Part shown: piece by piece, positions 19,397 to 29,803 of the stretch
Position numbering within the stretch: the first letter of the stretch is position 1
Layout: each line of letters begins with the position of its first letter
Assembly (NCBI RefSeq): GCF_900156675.1
Contig: NZ_FTOH01000003.1
Location: forward strand, 310,001 to 374,000
Length of the DNA: 64,000 nt
Direction of reading: 5' to 3'
DNA from: Thalassolituus maritimus
Lineage (GTDB): Bacteria; Pseudomonadota; Gammaproteobacteria; Pseudomonadales; Oceanobacteraceae
Notes under the pieces: model-generated
Seen by the model: only the letters and a program-made list of their open reading frames with translations
What the model was told of the DNA's origin: nothing
Database searches by the model: none
Made by a program: the position numbers and the translations under genes

Positions 19397-21432
19397 CCAG
19401 TGTCGCTCTCCCAAGAAAGGCCTTGTTACTTCAGGTGCTGGCGGTGCTGAGTTCACTCGTGCCGCATCTGGGGTACCTGCCGGTATGGCTTTATCTCATG
19501 GTGGCATTCGTTCTAGGCTGGCGATGGCTTGTATATACCGGCCATCTTTCATTTCCGGGACGATTCGCAAAGCTGGTTGCGGTTGTTCTGGCATGTGTGG
19601 GGGTATATACGCTCAGTGGGGGCAGGATTTCGCTTGAGGGTAGCAGCGCTTTCCTTATCTCGGCGGGAGTTCTGAAGCTTCTGGAGCTGGCCACCAGAAG
19701 AGATGGCATAGTCGTTGTCTTTATTGCTTTATTTATTCAGGCCTCAGGTTTTCTTTTTAATCAAAGCATTCTGTATAGCCTTCAGGGGATTGGGACACTG
19801 GTTTTGGCCTGTGCGGCAATGGTTGCAACGCAGGCTGCCACCCGAACGGGATTATCTTCGCAGGTTCCTGTATTTGGCGTCACTGCAAAGCTATTACTGA
19901 CGGCTTTGCCGTTTATGCTCATCGTCTATTTCTTATTTCCTCGTCTTGGTCCGCTCTGGAGCGTAGCGCTGCAATCGGACTCAGCCTTGACCGGTTTGTC
20001 TGAGCGGCTGCAGCCGGGGGATATTTCGGAGCTTAGTCAGTCATCTGAAGTTGCATTCAGGGTGACCTTTGATGGTGCCAGGCCTGCCCGCAACGAGCTC
20101 TACTGGAGAGCCATGACGCTGGATAAACATGACGGGGACGGTTGGGATAAGTCAGTATTGGATGCGGCTCAGCTACCCATGCCTGCAATTATTGAAGAGG
20201 CCACTTACGACTACGAAGTAATACAGGAAGCAACGGGGCAGGCGTATCTTTTTGCGTTGGCGGGCTCGGTAAGCCGAGACAGGGATATCGAACTGACAGC
20301 AACCCGTTTATTGAGATACGACCGTCCTGTTTACCAGCGCATCAGATATGACGTCAGTGCGCCAATAGAGCCGGTTATTGGTCCTGCCTTTGACTCTGAA
20401 TTGAGAACCGCTCCTGATTTGTATCTCGCGCTTCCTTCTGGCGCTAACCCCATGATCCGGGAATGGGCGAGGGAGCTGCCCTCTGAGGCCGGGCAATTTG
20501 CTAAAGCGTTCGTACGATTCGTACGAGAGCAGCCATTTTATTACACGCTTAAACCACCTCGTTACGGCGAAGATGATATTGATCAGTTTCTGTTCTCTGG
20601 TCGCAGAGGTTTTTGCGAACATTATGCCTCGGCAATGGCCTTCGCTGCCCGGGCGGCTGGCATTCCATCCAGAGTGGTTGCTGGATACCAAGGGGGGGAG
20701 TGGCATCCGGATGGCTATCTGACCGTAAGACAATATGATGCACATGCATGGGTTGAACTCTGGGATGGCCAGCAATGGTTCCGGGTTGATCCGACCTCAG
20801 CAGTGGCGCCAGATCGGATTGAATATGGCCTGCAAAGAGCCCTGCTAGAGGAGGACACTTTTCTTGAGGAGAGCCCTCTGTCCCCGCATCGTTATACCGA
20901 TATTGGATGGGTAAACAGTTTGCGCTTGCAGCTGGATACTATTAATTACCAGTGGAGCCGGTGGGTGCTGGCATACGACGGTGAAACGCAGAAAGGTCTG
21001 TTGTCCCGCTGGTTTGGCATCGATGCTTTGGTTGACGGTTTGTATATTATCGCCGGCTCAATCGCGGGTCTGTTCGTTATTGGTGCTCTGTGGCAATGGT
21101 GGCAGCAGCGCCCGGAGAAAAGAAAGCGGCTGATTCTTATCTGGTCAGAGTTGCGTCGCACTGCGCTAAAAAAAGAAATTACGGTCGGGGAGGGGACGGC
21201 ACCCTTATCGTTGCTGGCGGAAATCGAACTTACATATCCGTCTCTTGCAGCCCAGTGTCACACTGCACGTTGTGCTCTTATCCAGGTATACAAATCAGAG
21301 ACAGAGGATATGTTGGAGCGCGCTGAGAAAAATCTTGCTCGACAACTGCAGCTACTCAACCGGCAGCTGCGTCGGGTCCGGCCAGGCGCAGAAGCAACCA
21401 CTTCCGGCAATATTCAGAAAAGGCCCGTATGA
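19393..21432 (+). CDS. tgpA: TgpA-type membrane transglutaminase-like protein
   Basis: 679 residues from ATG 19393, which overlaps the DUF58 stop (ATGA) and has GGAGAAGG just upstream. About six N-terminal membrane helices, then a periplasmic transglutaminase-like core with an intact triad: C408 in GFCEHYA, H451 in DAHAWVELW, D466 in FRVDPTSA; a last membrane helix at about 550-570 and a cytoplasmic tail. Pseudomonas aeruginosa TgpA is an essential protein of this design with transglutaminase activity. The last 81 bases overlap, tail to tail, the gene on the other strand. Confidence 0.88.
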   Translation: MTSVALPRKALLLQVLAVLSSLVPHLGYLPVWLYLMVAFVLGWRWLVYTGHLSFPGRFAKLVAVVLACVGVYTLSGGRISLEGSSAFLISAGVLKLLELATRRDGIVVVFIALFIQASGFLFNQSILYSLQGIGTLVLACAAMVATQAATRTGLSSQVPVFGVTAKLLLTALPFMLIVYFLFPRLGPLWSVALQSDSALTGLSERLQPGDISELSQSSEVAFRVTFDGARPARNELYWRAMTLDKHDGDGWDKSVLDAAQLPMPAIIEEATYDYEVIQEATGQAYLFALAGSVSRDRDIELTATRLLRYDRPVYQRIRYDVSAPIEPVIGPAFDSELRTAPDLYLALPSGANPMIREWARELPSEAGQFAKAFVRFVREQPFYYTLKPPRYGEDDIDQFLFSGRRGFCEHYASAMAFAARAAGIPSRVVAGYQGGEWHPDGYLTVRQYDAHAWVELWDGQQWFRVDPTSAVAPDRIEYGLQRALLEEDTFLEESPLSPHRYTDIGWVNSLRLQLDTINYQWSRWVLAYDGETQKGLLSRWFGIDALVDGLYIIAGSIAGLFVIGALWQWWQQRPEKRKRLILIWSELRRTALKKEITVGEGTAPLSLLAEIELTYPSLAAQCHTARCALIQVYKSETEDMLERAEKNLARQLQLLNRQLRRVRPGAEATTSGNIQKRPV

Positions 21433-22029
21433 TTCGCCCGCGAGCAGACGCTCAATCATGTTGGTGAATAACGCTTCGTCCGAGAGACTGCAGAGGGCAC
21501 CAAAGCCATACGCGCCAAAATATGCCAGGCTGGCATTCTGGCTGAGTACCGCCAGCCCGGGGCTGGCGGTCAGAGGTAGCTTGTCATTGGCAGACGCCCT
21601 CATGACCAGAGCATTAGGGTTGAGTTTACGTGCTTCCGCCAGTCGATTTTCTGGAAGTGTTTCTGGCGCTAAGATAACAAATCTCACTTCATCGCCTTCT
21701 GGCCATTGCTCTATAATGGCCCGGGTGTGACGAGCACTGACGTTGTTGCACAGACAGTCTGGGTTCCACAGATGTACCACAGTCACCAGTGCATCGGAAC
21801 TTTCAGGATATTCAGCCGACACTCTCTTCAGTAGCGCTGCCAAGCCTTGCTCAACAATGTCGGGGCTGCGCGATTCCGCAGGGGCGTCTGCTTCGACAAA
21901 CGGTCGCAGTGACTGCTGCTGAAACCACCACAAACCAAACAGTGATCCTGCCAGCCATACGAAGATCAATACTGAAACCAGAAGTGTTTTCTTTCGACCT
22001 GGGATATCTGTGCCGGGTGATACTGACAT
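21352..22029 (-). CDS. Membrane-anchored thioredoxin-fold protein
   Basis: 225 residues from the ATG at 22029 (an upstream start at 22098 would add 23 residues and overlap the divergent neighbour more). One N-terminal membrane helix (about 15-36), then a periplasmic domain with VVHLWNPDCLCNN: a beta strand followed by C92-x-C94, in the place of the thioredoxin CxxC. A second pair CFC lies near the C-terminus. This fits a DUF6436-like family from memory. Its end overlaps tgpA antisense by 81 bases. A redox role is likely but not shown. Confidence 0.65.
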   Translation of the reverse strand: MSVSPGTDIPGRKKTLLVSVLIFVWLAGSLFGLWWFQQQSLRPFVEADAPAESRSPDIVEQGLAALLKRVSAEYPESSDALVTVVHLWNPDCLCNNVSARHTRAIIEQWPEGDEVRFVILAPETLPENRLAEARKLNPNALVMRASANDKLPLTASPGLAVLSQNASLAYFGAYGFGALCSLSDEALFTNMIERLLAGESYGPFLNIAGSGCFCAWPDPTQLPVE

Positions 22030-22137
22030 CGTAATAGTGGCTCTGAATATGGGGTGTTGTTTAGTGGCTACCCAATTGCGGGTGGCCGGCGTTATCATAC
22101 ATCGCCTTTGAATTGTAACCGATTATTGGGAGTAGCC

Positions 22138-22797
22138 GTGTCTTTGAAGGTGTTGACTGCGGAGCAACTGACTACTGAGTCGCAGTTGTGTGATCGATGG
22201 TTTCTCGTCGAGGTGACAGCTGAACATTGTGCTCCTTGTCGCGCATTAGAACAGCTTCTGACATTGCTTGAGCCTTCTTTGGATTCCCGCTGCTCCATTG
22301 TACAGGTTCGCTCTGAAGCGTCGCCAGAGTGGGTAACAGCGCATCAGATCCGGACAGTTCCGATGTTGCTTGTCTATCATCGTGGTCACGAGATCGCACG
22401 CGAACACAATAACCTGTCAATGTCAGGGATCAGGCATTTTTTAAGGGATCATTTGCCGTTCCCGTCAGAGCCTCAGATCAATACGTTTCTCAGAGAGGGA
22501 AAGTTCGATCAATTGCGCTCCGTACTCGAATTAATGACAGATGAAGAGTCACGAACGCCGGAAGTACAGCGAGCCCGTTCATGGCTTTCTCTGCGAGATC
22601 TTGAACTAGATGGGGCTGAATCAAACTTGCGTGATGCTTTTTTTGACTGGGCCAGCGCAGGTGAGTGGGTTGCGGCACTGGCTGCGCTTGAAGCTGCCGT
22701 CGACCATTCTGATGGTCTACGTGGTTTGAGCATCGCCTTGGCAGATCTGATCCCTGATCGCAAATTAGTGGCACAGTGGCGCCGTAAATCCCTTTAG
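22138..22797 (+). CDS. Thioredoxin-like protein with C-terminal helical extension
   Basis: 219 residues from GTG 22138, chosen for its GGGAG site five bases upstream; the frame is open to 22054 but lacks such a site. Thioredoxin fold at about 1-105 with active site C31-A-P-C34 (EHCAPCRALE) and the cis-Pro segment RTVPMLLVYH. The last 100 residues are helical and TPR-like, similar to CnoX/YbbN architecture but shorter. There is no signal peptide, so it is cytoplasmic. It is divergent from the CxC membrane protein. Confidence 0.72.
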   Translation: MSLKVLTAEQLTTESQLCDRWFLVEVTAEHCAPCRALEQLLTLLEPSLDSRCSIVQVRSEASPEWVTAHQIRTVPMLLVYHRGHEIAREHNNLSMSGIRHFLRDHLPFPSEPQINTFLREGKFDQLRSVLELMTDEESRTPEVQRARSWLSLRDLELDGAESNLRDAFFDWASAGEWVAALAALEAAVDHSDGLRGLSIALADLIPDRKLVAQWRRKSL

Positions 22798-22950
22798 TTA
22801 TACCGTTATCTAAATGGCCTCAGGATTTCATCCAATCCTTGTTTTCAGAGTAGTGGGATAATTAGGCCTGGCCGGATAATTAATCTGGAACCTCGCGGTT
22901 ACCCTCCTATAGTCAATGCTGATGACATAACGATCAATAGTGGAGTGACT

Positions 22951-24561
22951 ATGCAAGGTGAGCGCCTGAGTATTCGTCAGCGTTTATGGATAATGCTGTC
23001 GGCTGTATTTCTCATGGGTGTTATTTATATAGCTGTCGATTTTCATCAGTATCAGAATCAGCTGGTGGAAGAGAAGAAACAGCAGCTATCGGCGTTAGTC
23101 GAGTCACAGGCAAGTCTGCTCAGTCAATTGCTGAGCAACGGTGGTGACCTACAGGAGGGCCTCTCCGCGATTAACGGTTCTCGCTACCACGGTGAGGAGT
23201 ACTTCTTTGTAATTAACGAGCAGCTAATTATGAAAATGCACCCCTTCAAGCCCGTACTGAATGAGACGTCGGTGTCCAAGGTTCGCGATCCTGATGGCGT
23301 TTATCTGTTTCGTGAGATGAAGAAAGCGGTCGAGAAGGGAGGTACAGGATTCGTTTACTATAAATGGCCTCGCCCGGGTGCTGGTGAACCGGTCAGTAAA
23401 CTCAGTGCTATCACACCAGTTGCCGGATCGGATTTATATATTGGTACCGGTGAATATATCGATGATATTCAGGCGGCTATCCTGAGTCGGGGAGGTTGGA
23501 CTTTGTTTAGTCTTCTTATCTGGGGTGCCTTTATACTGGTGTGCTCACGATATATTGCTGCCGCTATTTCAAAACCCATCCGCAGAATTGAAGAGACAAT
23601 GGCTACCCTGGCAGAAGGCGATCTGTCATTTGAATGTGAGCTATCGGGTGTTCCTGAGTTTGATCGTATTTCTGTTGCGATCAATAAAATGCGATCGCGC
23701 CTGTCCGAGTTGTTAAGCCGTATTCGGGACGACAGCGACCGACTAAACCGTGAGGCTGACATCGTGTCACGCTCCACTTCTGAGGTCAGTGCTGGCTCAG
23801 ATAGCCAGTATCGGGAGCTGGATCAACTATCAGTCGCGATGACTGAAATGGTTCAGACAACTCAGGTGCTCGCCGGTAATGCGCGTGATGCTGCGCAGCG
23901 GATGACAGAAGTTACAGATGCGGCTTCCAATGGAGCTAACTCAGTATCAGCAGTACGGAAACGCGTTTATACGGTACTTAGTCAGCTGGAAGGCGCATCG
24001 GTCGCAATTACTCAGATGAATGCATCGGCTGAGCAAATTTCAAATGTCGCCGAGGTTATTGCGAGTATTTCTGAGCAGACAAATCTTCTTGCCTTGAATG
24101 CAGCAATTGAAGCAGCACGAGCGGGGGAGTCGGGGCGTGGTTTTGCTGTTGTTGCAGATGAAGTTCGTACGCTCGCTCAACGCACCGGCGTGGCAACCAG
24201 TGAAATTAAAGATGTCATTGAAACCATTACTCAGGTTGCCAATGACTCTGTTCGCGCAATGCAGTTGAGTGCTGAAGAGACAAAAGCCTGCGCTGATGAG
24301 GTAAATACAACGGAAGAACAGCTGGCCGGAATCTCAACCAATATGACGCTGGTAAAAGATATAAATCATCAGGTAGCAGCGAGCGTTACGCAGCAGGAGC
24401 AAGTGGCAGCTGAGATGGATAGCAATCTGTCCAGAGTTGCTGAGTCTGCAGATGGTCATAAAAATATTTCAGACCTGCTCCGTCGTACTTCAAAAAATGT
24501 AGAGCGACTCGCTGAGGATCTTGTCGAGCAGCTTAAATATTTTCGTACGGACTTGAACTGA
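22951..24561 (+). CDS. Methyl-accepting chemotaxis protein with a single Cache domain
   Basis: 536 residues from ATG 22951 (GGAG five bases before; a GTG six bases upstream is less likely). First membrane helix about 13-30, periplasmic single-Cache sensor about 35-165 with [13 protein letters not shown] and VYYKWPRPG, second helix about 175-197, HAMP about 200-255, and a signalling domain with the tip [20 protein letters not shown] near 384. There is no C-terminal CheR/CheB docking pentapeptide. Its ligand is unknown; related Cache sensors often bind small carboxylates or aromatics. It is an orphan receptor with no che genes nearby. Confidence 0.93.
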   Translation: MQGERLSIRQRLWIMLSAVFLMGVIYIAVDFHQYQNQLVEEKKQQLSALVESQASLLSQLLSNGGDLQEGLSAINGSRYHGEEYFFVINEQLIMKMHPFKPVLNETSVSKVRDPDGVYLFREMKKAVEKGGTGFVYYKWPRPGAGEPVSKLSAITPVAGSDLYIGTGEYIDDIQAAILSRGGWTLFSLLIWGAFILVCSRYIAAAISKPIRRIEETMATLAEGDLSFECELSGVPEFDRISVAINKMRSRLSELLSRIRDDSDRLNREADIVSRSTSEVSAGSDSQYRELDQLSVAMTEMVQTTQVLAGNARDAAQRMTEVTDAASNGANSVSAVRKRVYTVLSQLEGASVAITQMNASAEQISNVAEVIASISEQTNLLALNAAIEAARAGESGRGFAVVADEVRTLAQRTGVATSEIKDVIETITQVANDSVRAMQLSAEETKACADEVNTTEEQLAGISTNMTLVKDINHQVAASVTQQEQVAAEMDSNLSRVAESADGHKNISDLLRRTSKNVERLAEDLVEQLKYFRTDLN

Positions 24562-24571
24562 TCCGAGCATG

Positions 24572-24604
24572 AAAAAGCCCCGCAGTGCGGGGCTTTTCTT
24601 TTTT
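24572..24604 (+). terminator. Bidirectional terminator between the chemoreceptor and the aldehyde dehydrogenase
   Basis: GCCCCGC (24577-24583) and GCGGGGC (24587-24593) pair around a three-base loop, with A-rich 5' and T-rich 3' flanks. It can work for both convergent genes. Confidence 0.92.
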
Positions 24605-24625
24605 CAGGGCGAGTCGTTATTTTGA

Positions 24626-26227
24626 TTAACGGTCGTTGTCCACTTTCCAGCTACTCATCATTTTCTTCATGACTTTAGGAATAACAGTCAGATTAAGACC
24701 AATCCATTCAAACGCAGAGCGAGGTTTCGCGTAGGCAGTCAATTTCAGCATGGTCTCGTAGGTCGCTTCGTCGAAAGGGAACCACCAGGCGTTGTTTTTA
24801 CTCAGTGTCGGTAAAATATCCCAGTTCACGATTTTTGATTCAGCCACTTCAAGCAAACCAAGGGCGCCATGTGTACGACCAATACCTGACTCTTTCGGGC
24901 CACCCCATTCGGTGTTACTTAATCCATGGGTATACAGGTGGTCGTTGACGGTAACCGCACCAGCGTGAAGCTGTTTGGCAACTTTTTTGCCGTGCGCGTT
25001 ATTACGAGTCCAGACCGATGCTGTCAGGCCGTATTGTGATTTATTCGCCAGTTCGATCGCCTCTGCTTCAGAGCTGACTTTCACAACAGGCATAAATGGA
25101 CCGAAGATTTCGTCCTGCATGAACTCCATATCAGAGGTCACGTCAGTCAGTAGGGTCGCAGGGAAGAAATAACCATTCTGGTTGCCGACTGCCTGAGACT
25201 GAGCAGCGATCTGAGCACCATTATCGAGAGCCATCTGAAGTTCTTTTTCGAGCTGCTGGAATTGTTTCTCAGTGGTTACTGAACCCATATCGGCATCATG
25301 ACCGTTATCACCGTGGCGTAATGCTTTGGTTTTAGCGACGGCCATTTTGATGAAGTCGTCATACACTTTTTCGTGTACGTAAACCCGCTTCACGCCACCA
25401 CATGACTGTCCCGCGTTCTGATAGGCCGCCCACATGCCACCGTTTACGGCACGTTCGATAGGTGCATCTTCAAGAACGATCATGGCATCGTTACCGCCAA
25501 GCTCAAGGCTGCACGGTACAAGATACTCTGCGCATGACTTCATAACCTGCTTACCTGCGAAGGTGGAACCGGTAAAGAATATTTTATCCGCGCCGTTCTC
25601 AAGCATGGATGAAAGAACTTTTGAGCCGGAACCAACAACATGAGTAAACAGGCCATCAGGTAAGCCTGATGCTTTAACAACGCGCTCAATGGCTTCGCCG
25701 ACCATCGGCGTCTGGGCAGCCACTTTAAGCACAACTGCGTTACCTGCCATAAGGCCCATTACCAGCTCACCGAATGGAATGCTGAATGGGTAATTCCATG
25801 GGCTGATGATGCCGAGAACGCCAATTGGCTGAAAAACACGCTTTGACCATTTGTTGAAGAACATCATGGACGCAGGAGGAAGCAGTTCATCTTTGAGCAC
25901 TTTAGGCGCGTTTTTTGCGTACCAAGTACAGCTCATGATGGATGGAATAACTTCAGTATTTAGGGCATCAATTTTCAGTTTGCCATTGTCCTGGCTGATG
26001 ATGCCTGCAAGCTCATCTGCGTTATCACGAATGTAATCTGCCATTTTCAGAACGTAAGATGCACGCTCTTTATAAGAAGTCTGTGCCCAGATTTTCTGAG
26101 CATCGCGCGCGCGATCAAATACCGTGGTGAACTCTTCCTGAGTTGTCAGTGGCAGGCGACCGATTTCTTCTAATGTCGCTGGGTTGATACTGACTTCATA
26201 CGCCACGTCTGGATTGGCTACATTCAT
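24626..26227 (-). CDS. NAD(P)-dependent aldehyde dehydrogenase
   Basis: 533 residues. Rossmann-fold aldehyde dehydrogenase with the oxyanion Asn in ISPWNYPF (N145), cofactor Lys K168, general base E242 in LELGGND and nucleophile C276 in NAGQSCGGVKRVYV. Compared with the usual 480-500 residues there is a C-terminal extension of about 50 residues ending in basic and aromatic segments, which could touch the membrane as in fatty-aldehyde dehydrogenases. In a marine heterotroph a role in long-chain aldehyde oxidation is plausible, but the substrate cannot be read from sequence. Confidence 0.9.
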   Translation of the reverse strand: MNVANPDVAYEVSINPATLEEIGRLPLTTQEEFTTVFDRARDAQKIWAQTSYKERASYVLKMADYIRDNADELAGIISQDNGKLKIDALNTEVIPSIMSCTWYAKNAPKVLKDELLPPASMMFFNKWSKRVFQPIGVLGIISPWNYPFSIPFGELVMGLMAGNAVVLKVAAQTPMVGEAIERVVKASGLPDGLFTHVVGSGSKVLSSMLENGADKIFFTGSTFAGKQVMKSCAEYLVPCSLELGGNDAMIVLEDAPIERAVNGGMWAAYQNAGQSCGGVKRVYVHEKVYDDFIKMAVAKTKALRHGDNGHDADMGSVTTEKQFQQLEKELQMALDNGAQIAAQSQAVGNQNGYFFPATLLTDVTSDMEFMQDEIFGPFMPVVKVSSEAEAIELANKSQYGLTASVWTRNNAHGKKVAKQLHAGAVTVNDHLYTHGLSNTEWGGPKESGIGRTHGALGLLEVAESKIVNWDILPTLSKNNAWWFPFDEATYETMLKLTAYAKPRSAFEWIGLNLTVIPKVMKKMMSSWKVDNDR

Positions 26228-26350
26228 GGTGAAATACCTGTGCGGGTTTCTGTAACTTTTGACGGCCAGATGTTAGCACAGTAAACCCGGCGCTGAACAA
26301 GTCGGTTCCGGCCTTGCAGAGCAGGCTAAATGAGCCAGTCTGTCGCTATG

Positions 26351-27751
26351 TCACTCGGGAGAGACGCCTTGGGAGCGGCGACTTACGATGCGCAACCTCA
26401 GCAGCAGACAAACTGCTGCAGAGCTTAAGCCGGCAATGAGTCCGATCCAGAACCCGGCGGCCCCCATCGGTTCTGAGAGCCCGTAAGCAAGGTACCAACC
26501 GGTACCAAAGCCAATGACCCAATAAGACAGGAAGGTAATGAGCATGACCACGAAGGTATCTTCGTAGGCCCTGAGCGCACCAGCGGCAGCGATCTGAATA
26601 GCGTCGGGGATCTGGAATATCGCGGCGTAGATCAATAGGGCGGCACCGATTGAGACCACGGCTGGGTCTGGAGAATAGAGATTCGCGATAAGACCAGCGC
26701 CAGACAGAATGACTGCGGCATTAAAGAGAGCCAGCAACAGGTTGAGCTTCACTCCCAGCCAGGCACACTGTCGAGCAGGGCTGAGCGCTCCTACGGGGGC
26801 ATTGTTCTGCTGGCCGAGATGATGACCCACTCTGACCGTTAACGCCATGCCAAGGCTGAGAGGCAGCATAAAGGTCACTGAAGAGACGTTCAGTGCTACC
26901 TGATGACCTGCGACGACGACGGGACCTAGGTCGGTCAGGAAAAGGGCAATAACGGTAAACAGGCTGACCTCAAAAAATATGGCCACACCGATGGGAAGTC
27001 CAACACGGCTCAGGCTTTTTACATGGTCGGTGACGGTTGAGCGATAGAATGACAACAGGCGTATGCTTTGCTCGGCCCGATAGCGTCGGCAGTCCCATTG
27101 CAACGCCCAGGTCATAAAGCAGACGACGATCGCGCTTCCGATGCCGCAACCGATACCACCCAGTTCCGGAAGGGGCCCCCAGCCATAGATCAGCGCCGCA
27201 TTTACCGGAATATTAAGTATTAAACCAATCAGCATGATGCGGGTAACGTGATGGGCCTGGTCAACAGCTTCGGCATGGAATCTGAGTGCGAGGAATATTC
27301 CGGATATGGGCATCGCGGTTGCGATGGCCAGTAGGTAGTATTTCGCGGTTGTTGCCGTATGCGTGTCGTCAATCCAATAGGGCAGAGCTACCGCGATAGC
27401 GGCAGTAATACCTCCGAGAATGACGCCCGTCAGAAGCCCGAGCGAAATGCCCGAAGCCAGCAGGGATTGTATGGCGGATGACGCCGATGGACCTGAACGT
27501 GCTTTGGCTACGGCAGGTGAGAGAGCAACGAGAACGCCTGCGAGAAATAGCCATATAGGCGTCCAGACGGCACTGCCAATCGCGACGGCGGCGAGATCAC
27601 GGGTGCTCACGTATCCCGACATGACGGTATCAATGGTGCCCATACCGACCTGCGCGAGCTGTGTAAGAAGAATCGGGCCCGTAAGTTTAAGAATCGCTTT
27701 GAGGTCTGATGCTGGTTCTTGGTGGTAAGAGGTAGGGTGTGCGGTAGACAT
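26351..27751 (-). CDS. MATE family multidrug exporter (NorM-like)
   Basis: 466 residues with 12 predicted membrane helices in two six-helix halves. N-terminal LTGPILLTQLAQVGMGTIDTVM and GLPIGVAIFFEVSLF at the start of the second half are typical of NorM-type sodium- or proton-coupled pumps for cationic drugs. It is transcribed alone on the minus strand. The 78-base divergent gap to epmC contains TATAAT near 27772 but no convincing full promoter. Specificity is not predictable. Confidence 0.93.
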   Translation of the reverse strand: MSTAHPTSYHQEPASDLKAILKLTGPILLTQLAQVGMGTIDTVMSGYVSTRDLAAVAIGSAVWTPIWLFLAGVLVALSPAVAKARSGPSASSAIQSLLASGISLGLLTGVILGGITAAIAVALPYWIDDTHTATTAKYYLLAIATAMPISGIFLALRFHAEAVDQAHHVTRIMLIGLILNIPVNAALIYGWGPLPELGGIGCGIGSAIVVCFMTWALQWDCRRYRAEQSIRLLSFYRSTVTDHVKSLSRVGLPIGVAIFFEVSLFTVIALFLTDLGPVVVAGHQVALNVSSVTFMLPLSLGMALTVRVGHHLGQQNNAPVGALSPARQCAWLGVKLNLLLALFNAAVILSGAGLIANLYSPDPAVVSIGAALLIYAAIFQIPDAIQIAAAGALRAYEDTFVVMLITFLSYWVIGFGTGWYLAYGLSEPMGAAGFWIGLIAGLSSAAVCLLLRLRIVSRRSQGVSPE

Positions 27752-27829
27752 AGCGAAACAGAGGTTGAACCGTATAATTGACAGGCGCGGCTATTGTGCC
27801 TGTGCTTGATATTGAATAACAGAAAGAAA

Positions 27830-28405
27830 ATGAACTTGCTAAAACAACCCGACGTCATCGAACTTTTGCCGGCTGATCTCGTAACTATTTTTGACCGGCT
27901 TTTCAGCGTCTCTGAAAACACTCGCCTGGTCTCGGGTGGTGGTGAGCCTGAATATCTCCCGGCGGATACTGAAGTGCCTTACCACAGGGTTATTTTCGCC
28001 CACGGCTTCTACGAATCTGCGCTGCATGAAATTGCACACTGGTGCATTGCGGGCGCTGAAAGGCGTAAGCTTGTTGACTATGGTTACTGGTATGAGCCCG
28101 ACGGCCGTTCTGCCGAACGACAGCGAGAGTTTGAGCAGGTCGAAGTAAAACCGCAGGCATTGGAGTGGATACTGTCAGAGGCGAGCGGGCGCAAGTTCCA
28201 TATCAGTACTGATAATCTGGATGGCGACCCCGAGGCGGTGGAACTGGGGCGACAAAAATTCCGTGGTGCCGTGGTCAAACAGGCGACATGGTATCTCAAA
28301 AACGGGCTGCCAGAGCGTGCTGAGATACTAAAAGAGGCGCTATTGGATTATTATCACCGCCATACACTATTTGGTACGCATCTGTTTGTGCCAGAAAATA
28401 TCTGA
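27830..28405 (+). CDS. epmC: Elongation factor P hydroxylase
   Basis: 191 residues from ATG 27830 (E. coli EpmC is 182). EpmC hydroxylates the beta-lysylated lysine of EF-P. The metal-binding segment ALHEIAHWCIAG (HExxH) and YGYWYEPDGRS are diagnostic, with VEVKPQALEW downstream. The ribosome site is weak. It is followed after 12 bases by rhlB. EpmA and EpmB, which make the substrate, must lie elsewhere in the genome. Confidence 0.9.
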   Translation: MNLLKQPDVIELLPADLVTIFDRLFSVSENTRLVSGGGEPEYLPADTEVPYHRVIFAHGFYESALHEIAHWCIAGAERRKLVDYGYWYEPDGRSAERQREFEQVEVKPQALEWILSEASGRKFHISTDNLDGDPEAVELGRQKFRGAVVKQATWYLKNGLPERAEILKEALLDYYHRHTLFGTHLFVPENI

Positions 28406-28417
28406 ACGGAGATAGGT

Positions 28418-29788
28418 TTGTTAAAGAAACTGTTCAAATCCAACGCCTCAAAGCCGGCGCCGGAATCGAAGAAGCCCGCAGCTGCTAAAAAGGCCCCGGC
28501 TCAGAAAAATAAGCCAACGCAAAATGCCAAAAGTCATGGCTCTAAGCGCAACGCTGGGGCTGATAAGGCCACTGCACAGAACAAGAAGCTGAAGAAAGAC
28601 GTTATAGAAACTCCGTGGAATCTCTCGGATTTCAAAGTAGAGCCTCAGGAAGGAAAAACCCGTTTCCACGATCTTCAGCTGCCTGATTCTGTGATGCGCG
28701 GTATCCATGAGTCCGGGTTTCAGTATTGCTCACCGATTCAGGCGGAGAGCCTGCCTGCAGCGCTGACAGGTCGTGACATGATTGGTCAGGCGCAGACTGG
28801 CACGGGTAAGACAGCGGCCTTTCTGCTGACGATTTTCAACCGTCTCCTGACTGTCCAGCCGGAAGAGCGCTTCGCCAGTGAACCTCGTGCGCTGATTATC
28901 GCGCCGACTCGTGAGCTGGCACTGCAGATTGGTAAAGATGCGGAAGCACTGGGTAAATACACCGGTCTGAATACTGTCACCGTTGTCGGTGGTATGAACT
29001 ACGACTCGCAACGCAAAATGCTGCGGGATCATGTGGTCGACGTACTGGTAGCGACACCGGGCCGTCTGATCGACTTTATGCGGAGTCAGGATGTGTTCCT
29101 GGATCAGGTTGAGGTGCTCGTTCTTGATGAAGCTGACCGAATGCTCGATATGGGATTCATTCCTGACGTGAAGCGGATTGTCCGTGGGACGCCGCCAAAA
29201 GAATACCGTCAGACTCTGCTGTACTCCGCAACCTTCAATTTTGATGTGCGTATCCTGATTGATCAGTGGACCACGAACCCGATGAAGGTTGAAATTGAGC
29301 CGGAGCAGGTAACGACTGATCGTGTTGATCAGAAGCTTTATCTCTGTGCCGACTCAGACAAATATAGCTTGCTGGAGCGGGTACTGAACGAAGAGAAGCC
29401 AGAGCGACTGATTATTTTCGCCAACCGTCGCGACCTGACCCGTAATCTGTGCGATAAGTTGAACAAGAACGGCCACGTTGCTGTTCTTCTGTCTGGCGAA
29501 GTCAGCCAGGATAAACGGGTCCGTACACTGGAGCGTTTCCGTGACGGGCGGGTAAATATCATGGTTGCCACAGACGTCGCTGGTCGCGGTATTCACGTTG
29601 ATGGCGTCAGTCATGTTATCAACTACACCTTGCCGGAAGATCCGGAAGATTACGTTCACCGTATCGGCCGGACTGGCCGGGCAGGTGCCAAAGGTGTATC
29701 GGTGAGCTTTGTGTCAGAGGATGATGCGTTCGTACTGCCGGACCTCGAAAAATACCTCGGCACCAAGCTGGAACTGACGCAACCCTGA
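28418..29788 (+). CDS. rhlB: DEAD-box ATP-dependent RNA helicase
   Basis: 456 residues from a TTG start at 28418 with GGAG upstream; the start MLKKLFKS is like Pseudomonas RhlB. A Lys/Ala/Pro-rich tail of about 65 residues precedes the core: Q motif [12 protein letters not shown], Walker [16 protein letters not shown] in [15 protein letters not shown] motif, and [10 protein letters not shown]. RhlB unwinds RNA for the degradosome. The basic N-terminal extension is low in complexity and probably disordered. The rhlB name rests on similarity of start and motifs and is less certain than the helicase call. Confidence 0.88.
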   Translation: MLKKLFKSNASKPAPESKKPAAAKKAPAQKNKPTQNAKSHGSKRNAGADKATAQNKKLKKDVIETPWNLSDFKVEPQEGKTRFHDLQLPDSVMRGIHESGFQYCSPIQAESLPAALTGRDMIGQAQTGTGKTAAFLLTIFNRLLTVQPEERFASEPRALIIAPTRELALQIGKDAEALGKYTGLNTVTVVGGMNYDSQRKMLRDHVVDVLVATPGRLIDFMRSQDVFLDQVEVLVLDEADRMLDMGFIPDVKRIVRGTPPKEYRQTLLYSATFNFDVRILIDQWTTNPMKVEIEPEQVTTDRVDQKLYLCADSDKYSLLERVLNEEKPERLIIFANRRDLTRNLCDKLNKNGHVAVLLSGEVSQDKRVRTLERFRDGRVNIMVATDVAGRGIHVDGVSHVINYTLPEDPEDYVHRIGRTGRAGAKGVSVSFVSEDDAFVLPDLEKYLGTKLELTQP

Positions 29789-29803
29789 GGATTAAGGTTG
29801 GGT

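Noticed and set aside
20511-20535. Tandem TTCGTACGA repeats inside tgpA
   Set aside because: They encode a conserved-looking VRFVRE helix; chance from Val-Arg codons is enough.
22860-22905. Repeated GGATAATTA and a GCCGGATAA box like a sigma28 -10 before the chemoreceptor
   Set aside because: No TAAA -35 at the proper distance; not enough for a flagellar promoter.
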